Shown piece after piece: positions 1-8,152 of a DNA stretch of 33,556 bases. The stretch's first letter is position 1. Each line of letters begins with the position of its first letter. The stretch comes from Bacillota bacterium. Lineage in GTDB: Bacteria; Bacillota; Clostridia; Lachnospirales; Lachnospiraceae. Both the position numbers and the translations under genes were made by a program. Below the pieces are notes generated by a model. The model had not been told where the DNA came from. It did no database searches and was given only the letters and a program-made list of their open reading frames with translations. The stretch is taken from assembly GCA_023399455.1 (NCBI GenBank), contig JAEWPN010000038.1, positions 1 to 33,556 on the forward strand, given 5' to 3'.

Positions 1-24
1 AAAAAACTTTATAAGAGGTATGTA

Positions 25-843
25 ATGTCTGAAAATAATAAAACAAAAAAACAAACATTAAAGGAAAGGCTGGCACACGAAAGGCAGCAGGGTATTTTAT
101 CGATAGAAAAGACTCTGCAATACTTAAATGAGCCCACCTATTATTTTACCGTGGGACAGGAGGTAGTATACGCAAGCCTGAAAAACTGCGTCATCAAGGA
201 AGTGTTATATAACGGAAAGGTATATGGTCTTACCGGCAAAGCGATCAGTAACAATTACGGACATCCATATACATACCAGATATACAGGGTTGCGCCATGG
301 ATGGATATAAGGCCCGTTTCACATGAGAATACGAGCTTTGCCAACAATCAGATCTCCAAGCTGACTTTCCAGAACTCTTCTTTAGAAAGTCTCCTTCATC
401 TAAATTATTATTTTGGCATCGATACGAAGTCGGATTACCAGAGGGAGGACGTCTGGGAGCAAAAGGACAAGGAACTTCTCATCGACAGTATTTTCCACAA
501 TATCGATTTGGGCAAGATTGCTTTAAATCACCTTCCCAAGGAGGAACGCCTTAAACGGAATGCGGATTACGAAATCATCGACGGTAAGCAGCGTCTTAAC
601 GCGCTCATCGATTACTATGAAAATAAATTTGAATATAAGGGAAAATCTTATAATAACTTAAGCTGGATGGATAAACGGATATTCAAAAACCATCCCATCC
701 GTATGGCCATTGCCGAAGAAGCACAGACAAAGGACATATTAAAATATTTTCTAATGCTCAATCGTGCCGGAAAAGAGTTGGAAGGGCTTCACCTCGAAAA
801 GGTCAAGAGAATGCTGGAGGAATCCGAGCCCGTTCTTTTATGA
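25..843 (+). CDS. DUF262-domain protein (ParB/GmrSD-N-like fold)
   Basis: A 272-residue protein that starts at an ATG preceded by AAGAGG. It carries the hallmarks of the DUF262 family: YQREDVW near residues 138-144, a K-rich segment followed by LLIDSIF (151-157), and the signature IIDGKQRLNAL at 184-194. The later FLMLNRAGKEL (242-252) also fits the family pattern F-x-x-x-N-x-x-G-x-x-L. DUF262 has a ParB-like nucleotide-binding fold and forms the N-terminal half of GmrSD-type modification-dependent restriction enzymes, but many short stand-alone copies have no known role. Here there is no DUF1524 HNH nuclease domain after it, so a complete GmrSD enzyme is not encoded. The first 130 residues are specific to this subgroup; they look like a small beta-rich domain and I do not recognise them. 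The gene ends at a strong terminator and its left neighbour is outside the window, so its operon is unknown. Family confidence is good; function is unknown. Confidence 0.8.
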   Translation: MSENNKTKKQTLKERLAHERQQGILSIEKTLQYLNEPTYYFTVGQEVVYASLKNCVIKEVLYNGKVYGLTGKAISNNYGHPYTYQIYRVAPWMDIRPVSHENTSFANNQISKLTFQNSSLESLLHLNYYFGIDTKSDYQREDVWEQKDKELLIDSIFHNIDLGKIALNHLPKEERLKRNADYEIIDGKQRLNALIDYYENKFEYKGKSYNNLSWMDKRIFKNHPIRMAIAEEAQTKDILKYFLMLNRAGKELEGLHLEKVKRMLEESEPVLL

Positions 844-885
844 GGGTATATGCGTTTTTCAAAATTTGCATTTCTGTAAATAAAA

Positions 886-930
886 AAAATCCTGCGGGAA
901 AGCTCAAAGTCCTCGCAGGATTTTATTTTT
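886..930. terminator. Bidirectional intrinsic terminator
   Basis: An 11-bp perfect stem, AAAATCCTGCG (886-896) with CGCAGGATTTT (914-924), followed by a T-rich run on the plus strand and an A-run on the left that serves as a T-run for the minus strand. It lies between the convergent DUF262 gene and the foldase-like gene and can end both transcripts. Confidence 0.9.
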
Positions 931-968
931 AATCATAGTAGCAATTAGAGGAGCATACGGCTCGTTGT

Positions 969-2255
969 TTATTCCGCCGTATCCGCTTCCGTGGCATCTT
1001 CGACAGTAGTGGTATCTTCGGCGGTGGCTGCATCTTCCGTCGTTTCCGCGCTCAGATCTACGGTAAGATATTTCAGCTCGCCTTTGTTATCCGTTACGGT
1101 GTAACTTTCCTCAAGCCCGGTAATATACTGAGCTACTCTCTCTGCGGAAATCGTATCGGAGATGGTTGAATCTGTAGCATCATCATAATACCTGTTAATA
1201 AACTCCACAACATAATATTGATGGTCTGTAGTATCCTCCAAAACAGTAATATCGCCTTCCGCTCTTCCTTCATCAAAAAGCCAGCCGGATATGGTGCTCA
1301 CTATGCCGCTATAAACCCTGCCCTCGTTAAGAGTTGCGTCGGTCTCTGTATCCTGATAGGTTTCTTTATCCTCCTCAGCCGCATTTTCCAAAGCCAATGC
1401 CTTAAAGTCTTCGCCTGCCTGACGGGCTTCCATCATTGCATCTGCTTTTTTCTTCGCTTCTAACATCGCCCTTTCGATATCCTCATCCGTAGCATCCTCT
1501 GCGATATCAGCTTTAACGATAAAGCTTTTGTAATCTACCTTATCATATTCCTGCGTATGCTCTGCATAATAATCTTTTATTTCCTGATCCGTAGGTACGT
1601 TCTGGCTCAGGAGCTCATTATAATATGCTTCCGCTAAAATGTTATCCTTGATATAAGGCTCTAATCTTTTTTCCGTAGCATAAGGTCCGTAACTGGTAGT
1701 ATAGAAGTCGCTGAGCGATAAACTCTGGGATTCTGCACTAGAGCTAAAGGAGCTCAATATGTTAGCGTATTCTTCAGTAGTATCATGAGTAAACTCATGA
1801 GCTGCAGCGTCATCCAGCAACGCCTTAGTCTGCTTAATCTGTTCCACTGTCATCTGGTCGAACAAATCCTTCCATGTCAGATTCTCCGAATATTGCTGCT
1901 CATCGAAATCTACCGAGGTATCTAAACCAATATAAGAAAGAATGGGAGAATAAGTAGAAACATAGTTATTGACCGTGGCACTGTAATAATAATTGTATTC
2001 CGGCTCTGTGATTTCATAACTTCCTATTGTCACATAAGGAGAGTTGATCGCATTATGCTTATCCACTGCAGAAATAACAATAGAGCCTGCAATCGCCGCA
2101 ATGATACCGACACCGATAACGATTGCACCAACCTGCATGATCCTGGTCTTGCGCTTGTCCTTTATTTCTTGTTTCTTTCTTTCTTCCATTTTACGGTCGT
2201 ATTTTGTCTTTAACTTCTGTTCAACATCCGTCTGTGGCTCCTTGTTCTTCGCCAT
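969..2255 (-). CDS. Membrane-anchored PrsA/SurA-like peptidyl-prolyl isomerase-type protein
   Basis: A 428-residue protein. I place the start at the ATG at 2255 because AGGAGG sits just before it; the open frame extends 47 codons further upstream, but that part lacks a ribosome binding site. Residues 1-37 are highly charged and cytoplasmic, 40-62 form one transmembrane helix, and the rest would lie outside the cell. The extracellular part has a SurA-N-like helical region (about 80-235), followed by a diverged rotamase-like stretch (about 240-355) with a typical G-x-D-F-x-x-L-A element at 281-288 and W-L-F-D-E-G at 325-330. The C-terminal 24 residues are a low-complexity Thr/Glu/Ala/Asp tail. 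Such proteins help fold secreted proteins near the membrane. The parvulin active-site motifs are weak, so chaperone activity without isomerase activity is possible. The gene is transcribed alone and converges with the DUF262 gene. Confidence 0.75.
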   Translation of the reverse strand: MAKNKEPQTDVEQKLKTKYDRKMEERKKQEIKDKRKTRIMQVGAIVIGVGIIAAIAGSIVISAVDKHNAINSPYVTIGSYEITEPEYNYYYSATVNNYVSTYSPILSYIGLDTSVDFDEQQYSENLTWKDLFDQMTVEQIKQTKALLDDAAAHEFTHDTTEEYANILSSFSSSAESQSLSLSDFYTTSYGPYATEKRLEPYIKDNILAEAYYNELLSQNVPTDQEIKDYYAEHTQEYDKVDYKSFIVKADIAEDATDEDIERAMLEAKKKADAMMEARQAGEDFKALALENAAEEDKETYQDTETDATLNEGRVYSGIVSTISGWLFDEGRAEGDITVLEDTTDHQYYVVEFINRYYDDATDSTISDTISAERVAQYITGLEESYTVTDNKGELKYLTVDLSAETTEDAATAEDTTTVEDATEADTAE

Positions 2256-2462
2256 TTGAGAGTTCCTCCTCATTTTTACATTATACATTATTTCGAAACA
2301 TACTAATATCACATATAAAAGAGATATCACAGCATTACACCGAATGGTATTGATAATTATTATAGAGCATAATTGTGATATTACTGTGATTTTCATGCCC
2401 TATATTTATGCACTCGGCAACATAAGTGTTTCCTACTCATGCAGGTATGAAATCTAATGAAT

Positions 2463-2492
2463 ATTCTATCACAAAATATCTTTTTTGTACAA
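2463..2492 (-). promoter_or_regulatory. Candidate sigma-A promoter for the foldase-like gene
   Basis: On the minus strand a TTGTAC -35 element (2487-2492) and a TAGAAT -10 element (2463-2468) are 18 bp apart. It would give a leader of about 200 nt before the start at 2255. The leader carries repeated ATATCACA octamers (see findings). The 338-bp gap 2256-2593 holds no gene that I can support; it must also contain the promoter of the response regulator on the other strand. Confidence 0.4.
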
Positions 2493-2528
2493 ACCTATTT
2501 CTAACTTATAGGAAGCCGTTTAAACTTG

Positions 2529-2537
2529 TGCTATACT
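2529..2537 (+). promoter_or_regulatory. Candidate extended -10 promoter for the LytTR regulator
   Basis: TGCTATACT matches an extended -10 element (TGn before TATACT). No good -35 hexamer lies at the right distance, which would suit a promoter that needs an activator such as a LytTR protein. Transcription would start near 2544, about 50 nt before the ATG at 2594. This is a sequence match only. Confidence 0.3.
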
Positions 2538-2593
2538 ACTGTTATATTTTTATTTCCTTGATTGAGATTGATGGGAAAGGCAGGTGAATCATT

Positions 2594-3331
2594 ATGTTGA
2601 CAATATATCTATGTGATGACAATCAGGAAACCGTTAATCAATACGCCCGACTGCTTAAAAAAATATCGAAGAAAAACAATGTAGATGTTATAATTTCATC
2701 TTTTGATAGCGGCGAGGGGTTACTGTTTCATCTGTTCGATTCGCCGAATCAGGCGGATATCATCTATCTTGATATCCTCATGGGCAAGCTGAACGGAATG
2801 GATACCGGTAAGAAACTGAGGGAGCTGGGATGCAAGTCGGAAATTATTTATCTGACCACGAGTGAAGATTATGTATTCGATGCTTACGATATTTCTCCGG
2901 TCAATTATCTGGTGAAAGATAAAACTTCCACTGTAAGATTTGAAGAAGTCTTCCTCCGTGCCGTAACTTTGGCTCAAAAAAAGGAAAACGATATGTTTGT
3001 CTGTGAATCAGGCAATGTCCAAAAGGTGATTCCGATCAAAGAAATATCCTTTTTTGAAATCTGGAAACGGGTCGTGACGGTTCATTACAATGGGAATGAA
3101 ACCGTCAGCTTTTATTCAACAATGGAACAATTGGAAGGCCAGCTGATACATAAGGGCTTTGTCCGTATCCACCGTTCTTACATTGTGAATCTGCCCTATA
3201 TTGCAAATTTTGGACAAAACAGTCTCGGTTTAAAGACAGGCGTGGAAATTCCAATCGGCGTTACATACATGAAGCAAGTCAGGCAGGCGTTTCGGGAATA
3301 TATCAACCGTGCCAGTATTCATGATTACTAA
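2594..3331 (+). CDS. LytTR-family response regulator (AgrA-like)
   Basis: A 245-residue two-component response regulator. The receiver domain (1-125) has the acidic pair D8-D9, the phospho-acceptor D60 in IIYLDILM, the conserved Thr near 88 and K108. The LytTR DNA-binding domain covers about 135-237 and shows the typical VRIHRSYIVNL stretch (190-200). LytTR proteins bind pairs of short direct repeats and are rarely paired with classical HisKA kinases; they are usually partnered with GHKL kinases, exactly as here, where the kinase gene begins 21 bp downstream. AgrA/ComE-like members respond to peptide signals. No target can be assigned from sequence, but the downstream V4R, GGDEF and ComFB genes on the same strand are obvious candidates. 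The start is supported by a GGCAGGTG-type ribosome binding site. Confidence 0.93.
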   Translation: MLTIYLCDDNQETVNQYARLLKKISKKNNVDVIISSFDSGEGLLFHLFDSPNQADIIYLDILMGKLNGMDTGKKLRELGCKSEIIYLTTSEDYVFDAYDISPVNYLVKDKTSTVRFEEVFLRAVTLAQKKENDMFVCESGNVQKVIPIKEISFFEIWKRVVTVHYNGNETVSFYSTMEQLEGQLIHKGFVRIHRSYIVNLPYIANFGQNSLGLKTGVEIPIGVTYMKQVRQAFREYINRASIHDY

Positions 3332-3352
3332 TGAATAAGGGGGACAGAACAT

Positions 3353-4705
3353 ATGCAGTTATTAGCGCTCGCTTCACTTATTTTATACGATATATTTATC
3401 CTTCTATATTTTAAAACAATCTTTCCGCATAAGAGAAGACACTGGATTTTTTATATATCCGCGGTTGGTATTAATATTGGCGTTACCATATTATCCTATT
3501 TGTTTCTGGAACACCGATTCAGCGTCTATCTCATGATGGGTTCTATGATGTTTGCGTTCTATCTGTTGTTTAGAGGCAACTGGGTGCAAATCTTATATGC
3601 AGGCAGCATCTACATGTTTTCCTTATACAGCAGCCGGGGAATTATCATGTCTATTTATTCCATAGCTTTGCATATCAGCATAAAAGAGGTTCTTCATAAT
3701 GACATTTATTATCATACAATATTTGTATTGGCTATATTTCTTTCCATACTAGTCAGCCTGTTCATCCGTAAGGTAATACTTCCGGATAATAAAGCAAAGT
3801 ATTTGTTCAATAACAGTGTTCAGCTTAGATTTGTAGTCATTTATCTATTTTTCCAGTTGTTATTTCTCACGCTCATAAATGATGCGCGGTATCATGATGA
3901 TATCAGGCAAACCTGGCTTTCTTCCTTATATTTGGGTTCCTGTATTATAAGTAAAGTGTGGCTGGTGTTTGTCTTTAGCCATACGGCCAAAGTATCCGAA
4001 TTGCTTGAGTACGAGTTGCACACCCGCAAGCTGCAAGAACAGCTTTCCCGCCAGGTGCGGCATTATCAGTCATACCGAAAATTTACAGAAAGCTATCGAA
4101 TGTTCCGGCATGATTACGAGAAATTGATGGCTTCCGTCAAAACCATGCTACGCAATCAGGAATATGGAAAAGCCACCCGAATATTGGACGATATACATGA
4201 TACGATGCAACGGGACGTACTTGTTCACAAAACCTATTCCAATAATATATTGTTGGATGCCATCTTGCAGGATGCGGCCAACGTCTGTGAAGAAAAAGGT
4301 ATCCGCTTTTCAGCACATGTTCATCTCCCTGAAAGTGTTTCAATGACCGAGCTGGATATTGTTCATGTTTTCTCAAATATAATAGATAACTCAATAGAAG
4401 CCTGTGATAAAGTATCCGGTCAGGAACGGTTTGTTGAGGTCATAAGCCGGGGAACTAAGGAGTGGGCGATTGTTGAAGTTTCCAATTCATTTAACGGTGA
4501 ACTGTTAATGGAAAACGGCGAACCGAAAACTACAAAAGACAATAAAGATTATCACGGCTTTGGATTACGAATTGTGAAGGAGACAATTGAAACATTAGGA
4601 GGGCTACTATTCATAGAAACAGATCAATTAAAAAGAATCTTCAAAATAAGGGTGTGTATCCCTAAAGCTTCCTCCCGACGCCAGAATTCTCTCATAGTCC
4701 AATAG
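3353..4705 (+). CDS. GHKL sensor histidine kinase (AgrC-like)
   Basis: A 450-residue membrane kinase. The first 210 residues contain about six hydrophobic helices and little outside the membrane, as in AgrC and ComD peptide sensors. A coiled-coil linker (215-245) leads to the dimerisation helix with the phospho-acceptor H253 in FRHDYEKL. The GHKL ATPase domain shows the N box SNIIDNSIEA (341-350) and the G box HGFGLRIVKE (401-410). It should phosphorylate the LytTR regulator encoded just upstream; the gap is 21 bp and contains GGGGGA as ribosome binding site. No agrB-like peptidase or agrD-like peptide gene lies next to it, so if it senses a peptide, that peptide is encoded elsewhere. Confidence 0.92.
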   Translation: MQLLALASLILYDIFILLYFKTIFPHKRRHWIFYISAVGINIGVTILSYLFLEHRFSVYLMMGSMMFAFYLLFRGNWVQILYAGSIYMFSLYSSRGIIMSIYSIALHISIKEVLHNDIYYHTIFVLAIFLSILVSLFIRKVILPDNKAKYLFNNSVQLRFVVIYLFFQLLFLTLINDARYHDDIRQTWLSSLYLGSCIISKVWLVFVFSHTAKVSELLEYELHTRKLQEQLSRQVRHYQSYRKFTESYRMFRHDYEKLMASVKTMLRNQEYGKATRILDDIHDTMQRDVLVHKTYSNNILLDAILQDAANVCEEKGIRFSAHVHLPESVSMTELDIVHVFSNIIDNSIEACDKVSGQERFVEVISRGTKEWAIVEVSNSFNGELLMENGEPKTTKDNKDYHGFGLRIVKETIETLGGLLFIETDQLKRIFKIRVCIPKASSRRQNSLIVQ

Positions 4706-4888
4706 TACCTGGTCGTTCTGTATGCATATGTTCATCCATGATTCTCACCGAATATCCTTATGTAATTGGGAACAAAAAAAGGCAAATTGAGTGCATAGTA
4801 AACCATAATGTTGTTTAGCCATTTTATACTTATACCGCGAGTACGGCTATGTACTCTATTTCAATTGACCTTAAAGGAGGAATCCTGT

Positions 4889-5410
4889 ATGAAATATGAA
4901 AATAAACCATCCAAGTTCACCTGGGAAGGTCTTGGAAATATTGGCGAGGGCAGAAAAAACCTTGGGCCGGATATGCCGGTGCTCATTTACCGTCTGTTTC
5001 AATATACCTTGAAAGATATTTTATCCCGGGAATACGATGAAGTGACCGCCAGCAGCCTATATCGCGCAGCCGGACATATGGCCGGTACCGAATTGGCAAA
5101 AAATGTGCTGGATCTTTCCGGCGACTTCGATTACTTTATCGCTAACCTGACCAACAAACTAAAGGAGCTGAAAATTGGCGTTCTGCGTATTGATAAAGCC
5201 GACTTGGATTCGCTTTCCTTTACCTTAACGGTTTCAGAAGATCTGGATTGTTCAGGCCTGCCTATTTCGGGTGAAACCGTGTGCGACTATGATGAGGGAT
5301 TTATTGCAGGCATTCTCGAAACATACAGCAGTCGTCAATTTATTGTAAAAGAAATCGACTGCTGGTCTACCGGAGACAGAACCTGCCGATTTTCCGCAAT
5401 TCCAAAATAG
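4889..5410 (+). CDS. V4R (4-vinyl reductase) domain sensor protein
   Basis: A 173-residue protein. The start is the ATG at 4889, which follows AAAGGAGG; an upstream extension of 27 codons has no ribosome binding site. The V4R fold is recognised in the C-terminal half: VCDYDEGFIAGILE (131-144), then the pair C158 and C166 in the typical C-(x)7-C-x-F ending. C121 and C132 are further cysteines. V4R domains are small ligand-binding modules related to the heme-NO-binding fold and to the BchJ and XylR/DmpR input domains; members bind small hydrophobic ligands or metals. The protein is only the sensor module with no output domain, so it probably passes a signal to a partner. The diguanylate cyclase starts 45 bp further down on the same strand and is the natural candidate. 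Ligand unknown. Confidence 0.8.
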   Translation: MKYENKPSKFTWEGLGNIGEGRKNLGPDMPVLIYRLFQYTLKDILSREYDEVTASSLYRAAGHMAGTELAKNVLDLSGDFDYFIANLTNKLKELKIGVLRIDKADLDSLSFTLTVSEDLDCSGLPISGETVCDYDEGFIAGILETYSSRQFIVKEIDCWSTGDRTCRFSAIPK

Positions 5411-5455
5411 TCTGCACCAGTTATATGAGAATGGTCAGGAAAGGAAGTAACGAAG

Positions 5456-6769
5456 GTGGACGATATCAGTCAAAAGACACTTATAGCTATGCAAGATGTA
5501 CTGGAGAAGCTGCTATCCGGCAAGCAGTGTGGCGTAATGGAAGTACATACCTCTATACCCGAACTGCAGGCACTCGTTACGAAAATGAATCAATTGATTC
5601 AGAATTTGAACGAAATAAATCATCTGGCAACAGATCTTTCGCAAGGTAAGCTGGATACTCCAGTGCCACCCCGGCATAACTATATGGCCAGTCCATTGAA
5701 GCAGTTACACTCCCAACTGTCTATTTTGACATGGAGTTTGCGGCAGCTGAGGTCAGGATATGTTGTCAGTAAATTTGAGAATACCGGTGAATTATTTGAT
5801 GCATGTAATGAACTGGTCGATCAGGTAGCGGTATTTTCCACGCAGGAAGCTGACAGCATAACCCCCAGTATGTCAATATCATTCAATAGCTGGCGTTATC
5901 ATCAGATCCTCCAGACTCTCAATCTTCTTCATGTGTCAGTTTTGGAGGTAGACGGCAACGGACGTGTGATATACGCCAATCTCTCAGCAAAAGAAATGTT
6001 TGGAGATATCAAATACATTTCAGAACAAACGAAAAGCAATGTAATTAAATTTATTGCAACAAATATCATAATTGACAAAGAAAATAATATTTTTCCGATT
6101 CATCAGGAGATTTATGAAGAAAGCAGCAGCACATGGTATCAAATTACATCCGACAGGTTTTTATTGCCAAATGGACAAGTGTGCGTATTCAACGTGATTG
6201 ACAATATCAGTAAATGGAAGTTTAATGAATGCAAATTAAAAATGTCTGCCGCGATTGATGAAATGACAGGAGCCTATAACCGTAAATCCGGGCTGGAGGA
6301 ATTGGAGAATATTATGACCCGGGCCGATTCTTCAAAAACACACTGCATTGCCTTTATCGATATTGATGGCCTGAAACCCATCAACGATAACTACGGTCAT
6401 AGTGAAGGTGATTATGCAATTAAAACTATTGCCAACGTACTTCTCTCATCAGTTCGTGATTCGGATGTGGTTTGCAGATATGGAGGAGATGAGTTTATGA
6501 TTATTTTTAAAAACAGCGAAGAGGATGCGGCAGAAAAAATCATCACAAGAATGTGTGACAAATTAAAAGAACTCGGGAATAAGACCCCAAAACCTTATAC
6601 AATGTCCTTCAGCTATGGTATTAAGGCATTTTCTAATTGTACTGATTCTGCCTATAATATTACAGACTTGTTAAAAGAGGCCGATCAAAAGATGTATCAA
6701 TACAAAACCAAAAAAAGAAGGTGCAAAGAGGGAATTCCGGCCTCAGTTAATAGGCAGCAGCATAGTTGA
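5456..6769 (+). CDS. PAS-GGDEF diguanylate cyclase
   Basis: A 437-residue predicted cytoplasmic enzyme making c-di-GMP from two GTP. It starts with GTG after AAGGAAG. Residues 1-140 form a helical, HAMP-like region (for example LATDLSQGKLD at 57-67) and no membrane helix is present. A PAS-like domain follows (about 147-255; it includes VSVLEVDGNGRVIYAN, 160-175). The GGDEF domain covers about 265-425: DEMTGAYNR (268-276), FIDIDGLKPIND (300-311) and the catalytic RYGGDEF, with GGDEF at 343-347. The inhibitory site R334-x-x-D337 lies exactly five residues before GGDEF, so the enzyme should be active and product-inhibited. No EAL or HD-GYP domain is attached. It sits between a V4R sensor gene and a ComFB gene on the same strand, probably one transcript. 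Confidence 0.93.
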   Translation: MDDISQKTLIAMQDVLEKLLSGKQCGVMEVHTSIPELQALVTKMNQLIQNLNEINHLATDLSQGKLDTPVPPRHNYMASPLKQLHSQLSILTWSLRQLRSGYVVSKFENTGELFDACNELVDQVAVFSTQEADSITPSMSISFNSWRYHQILQTLNLLHVSVLEVDGNGRVIYANLSAKEMFGDIKYISEQTKSNVIKFIATNIIIDKENNIFPIHQEIYEESSSTWYQITSDRFLLPNGQVCVFNVIDNISKWKFNECKLKMSAAIDEMTGAYNRKSGLEELENIMTRADSSKTHCIAFIDIDGLKPINDNYGHSEGDYAIKTIANVLLSSVRDSDVVCRYGGDEFMIIFKNSEEDAAEKIITRMCDKLKELGNKTPKPYTMSFSYGIKAFSNCTDSAYNITDLLKEADQKMYQYKTKKRRCKEGIPASVNRQQHS

Positions 6770-6819
6770 TTCTAAACAAGCAACAGATAGTACTGGTGAT
6801 AGAAAGGAAATCGTCCTCC

Positions 6820-7101
6820 ATGAATAAAAAATTCAATTCAAATAACATGATGGAACAAATGGTTGAATATAAACTGCCGGAGCTGATGAAGGCATCGAAA
6901 ATGTGTACTTGTGAACGATGCCGCGCTGACGTGCTCGCATTGGTATTGAACGAGCTGCCGCCAAGATATGTTGTGACCCGCGTTGGTGAGGCGATGACGC
7001 GATTTGAGCTTTTGAACACTCAGGCACAAACCAATATTACCACCGCAATTATGTTCGCCGTTAAGAAAGTATCCCAAAATCCCCGCCATGATGAAACGTA
7101 A
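6820..7101 (+). CDS. ComFB-family protein, possible c-di-nucleotide receptor
   Basis: A 93-residue protein. The start is the ATG at 6820 after AGAAAGGA, 50 bp beyond the diguanylate cyclase stop; the open frame reaches further upstream but without a start signal. It shows the ComFB signature: M-V-x-x-x-L-P-E (14-21), a Cys cluster C29-x-C31-x-x-C34 with R35 and D37, then A40-LVLN and LPPRYVVTR (46-54). ComFB was named after a Bacillus subtilis late competence operon gene. ComFB proteins of cyanobacteria and other bacteria have been reported as cyclic-di-nucleotide binding proteins. Its place right behind a GGDEF gene fits a dedicated c-di-GMP reader. The cysteines could bind zinc. It is convergent with the LacI-family gene, whose stop lies 19 bp away. 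Confidence 0.85.
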   Translation: MNKKFNSNNMMEQMVEYKLPELMKASKMCTCERCRADVLALVLNELPPRYVVTRVGEAMTRFELLNTQAQTNITTAIMFAVKKVSQNPRHDET

Positions 7102-7120
7102 ACCTGTCTCCTGCCCTGAG

Positions 7121-8122
7121 TCATTCTCTAGGGCAAGTGGATTCTCTCGGTATGATTCTCCCATGCAAGATGGTGATGCCGCCTTCCTCTTCCCCTTTTA
7201 TCAGACCCACGAGCTGCTCAACAGCAAGCGCTCCCTGCTTTTCGAAAGAAGTTCTGATGGTGGTGAGGGAAGGTCTTACCAACCGTGCTGTTTCGATATC
7301 GTCGCATCCGATAACGCTAATCTGCTCCGGCACACGGATGCCTTCTTCTAAAAGTGCTTCCAGCGTACCAATCGCGCTTTCATCATTGGCGGCAAAGACA
7401 GCTTCAGGAAGCTTCTTCCCCGTCTCCAGAAAATCCTTCATGGAATTGTAAGAAGCCTCCCGCTCAAAGTCACCCTGCAGGATATAATCTTCCTCCAAAG
7501 TGATGCCCGCCTGCCTCAATACGTTAATAAAGCCTCTTTCTCGCCCAGTGCTGTCGAAGTTGTTCTCCACACCTCGCATGTAAGCGACAGTCTTATGCCC
7601 TAATTCCAGCAAAAACTTTGCGGCGAGTTCGCCCTCGTGATAGGAGTCAAACACAACGCTGGATATATACTTTCCTTTCATCTCTCTATCTATGAACACA
7701 GTGGGGATATCGTTATCCACCAGCATTTTTATATGCTCTTCCTTGATCCATCCGTTTAAAACGATGGCACCGTCCACTCGTTTGCCCAAAATATTTGCCA
7801 TCATATTGTTGGATTTGTCGCTGATAAAAATATTCAGCTCATATCCGTGCTTTTTGCATGCCCGAAAGATGGAATCTGCCAATACTCCATAATAAGGTCC
7901 CTTTATGGAGTTAATGAACAGTCCGATTACATTGGTCGCCTGTGCCTTTAAATTTCTTCCGTTCAAATTCGGCATGTAATGCAGTTTCTCCGCTATCTTT
8001 AAAATATGCTGTTTTGTATCGGGATGCAGAACATCTACATCGTTTAAAGCATTGGATACTGTAGATATGGATACTCCGGCTTCCTTTGCCACATCCTTAA
8101 TAGTCACTTTTTTCGATGCCAC
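7121..8122 (-). CDS. LacI-family transcriptional regulator
   Basis: A 333-residue repressor of the LacI/GalR family. It begins with GTG at 8122, after GGAGGG at a good distance. The N-terminal helix-turn-helix is clear (VTIKDVAKEAGVSISTVSNALN, residues 6 to 27), followed by the hinge helix (50-62) and a periplasmic-binding-protein-like sugar-sensing domain (63-330), with GCDDIETARLVRPSLTTIR near the end. It is the last gene of a minus-strand run with pfkB-type kinase, debranching enzyme, S1 protein and YbaK-type genes; the gap to the YbaK-type gene is 30 bp. A role in controlling sugar or glycogen genes is likely but the operator is unknown; the palindrome at 9700-9715 is one candidate. Confidence 0.93.
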   Translation of the reverse strand: MASKKVTIKDVAKEAGVSISTVSNALNDVDVLHPDTKQHILKIAEKLHYMPNLNGRNLKAQATNVIGLFINSIKGPYYGVLADSIFRACKKHGYELNIFISDKSNNMMANILGKRVDGAIVLNGWIKEEHIKMLVDNDIPTVFIDREMKGKYISSVVFDSYHEGELAAKFLLELGHKTVAYMRGVENNFDSTGRERGFINVLRQAGITLEEDYILQGDFEREASYNSMKDFLETGKKLPEAVFAANDESAIGTLEALLEEGIRVPEQISVIGCDDIETARLVRPSLTTIRTSFEKQGALAVEQLVGLIKGEEEGGITILHGRIIPRESTCPRE

Positions 8123-8152
8123 TTTTTATCCCTCCGCAGTAATTCGGTAAAT

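Noticed and set aside
2503..2527. AACTT at 2503-2507 and 2523-2527, 20 bp apart, upstream of the response regulator, resembling a LytTR direct repeat
   Set aside because: Only five identical bases in AT-rich sequence, and the spacing is one base off the usual 21. Too weak to call an operator.
5425..5649. 74-codon frame overlapping the start of the diguanylate cyclase gene
   Set aside because: Out of frame with a clear GGDEF protein, low-complexity sequence and no family match.
7112..7135. Hairpin TGCCCT/AGGGCA near the convergent ends of the ComFB and LacI genes
   Set aside because: Only 6 bp with a 12-nt loop, no T-run, and mostly inside the LacI coding end. Not a convincing terminator.
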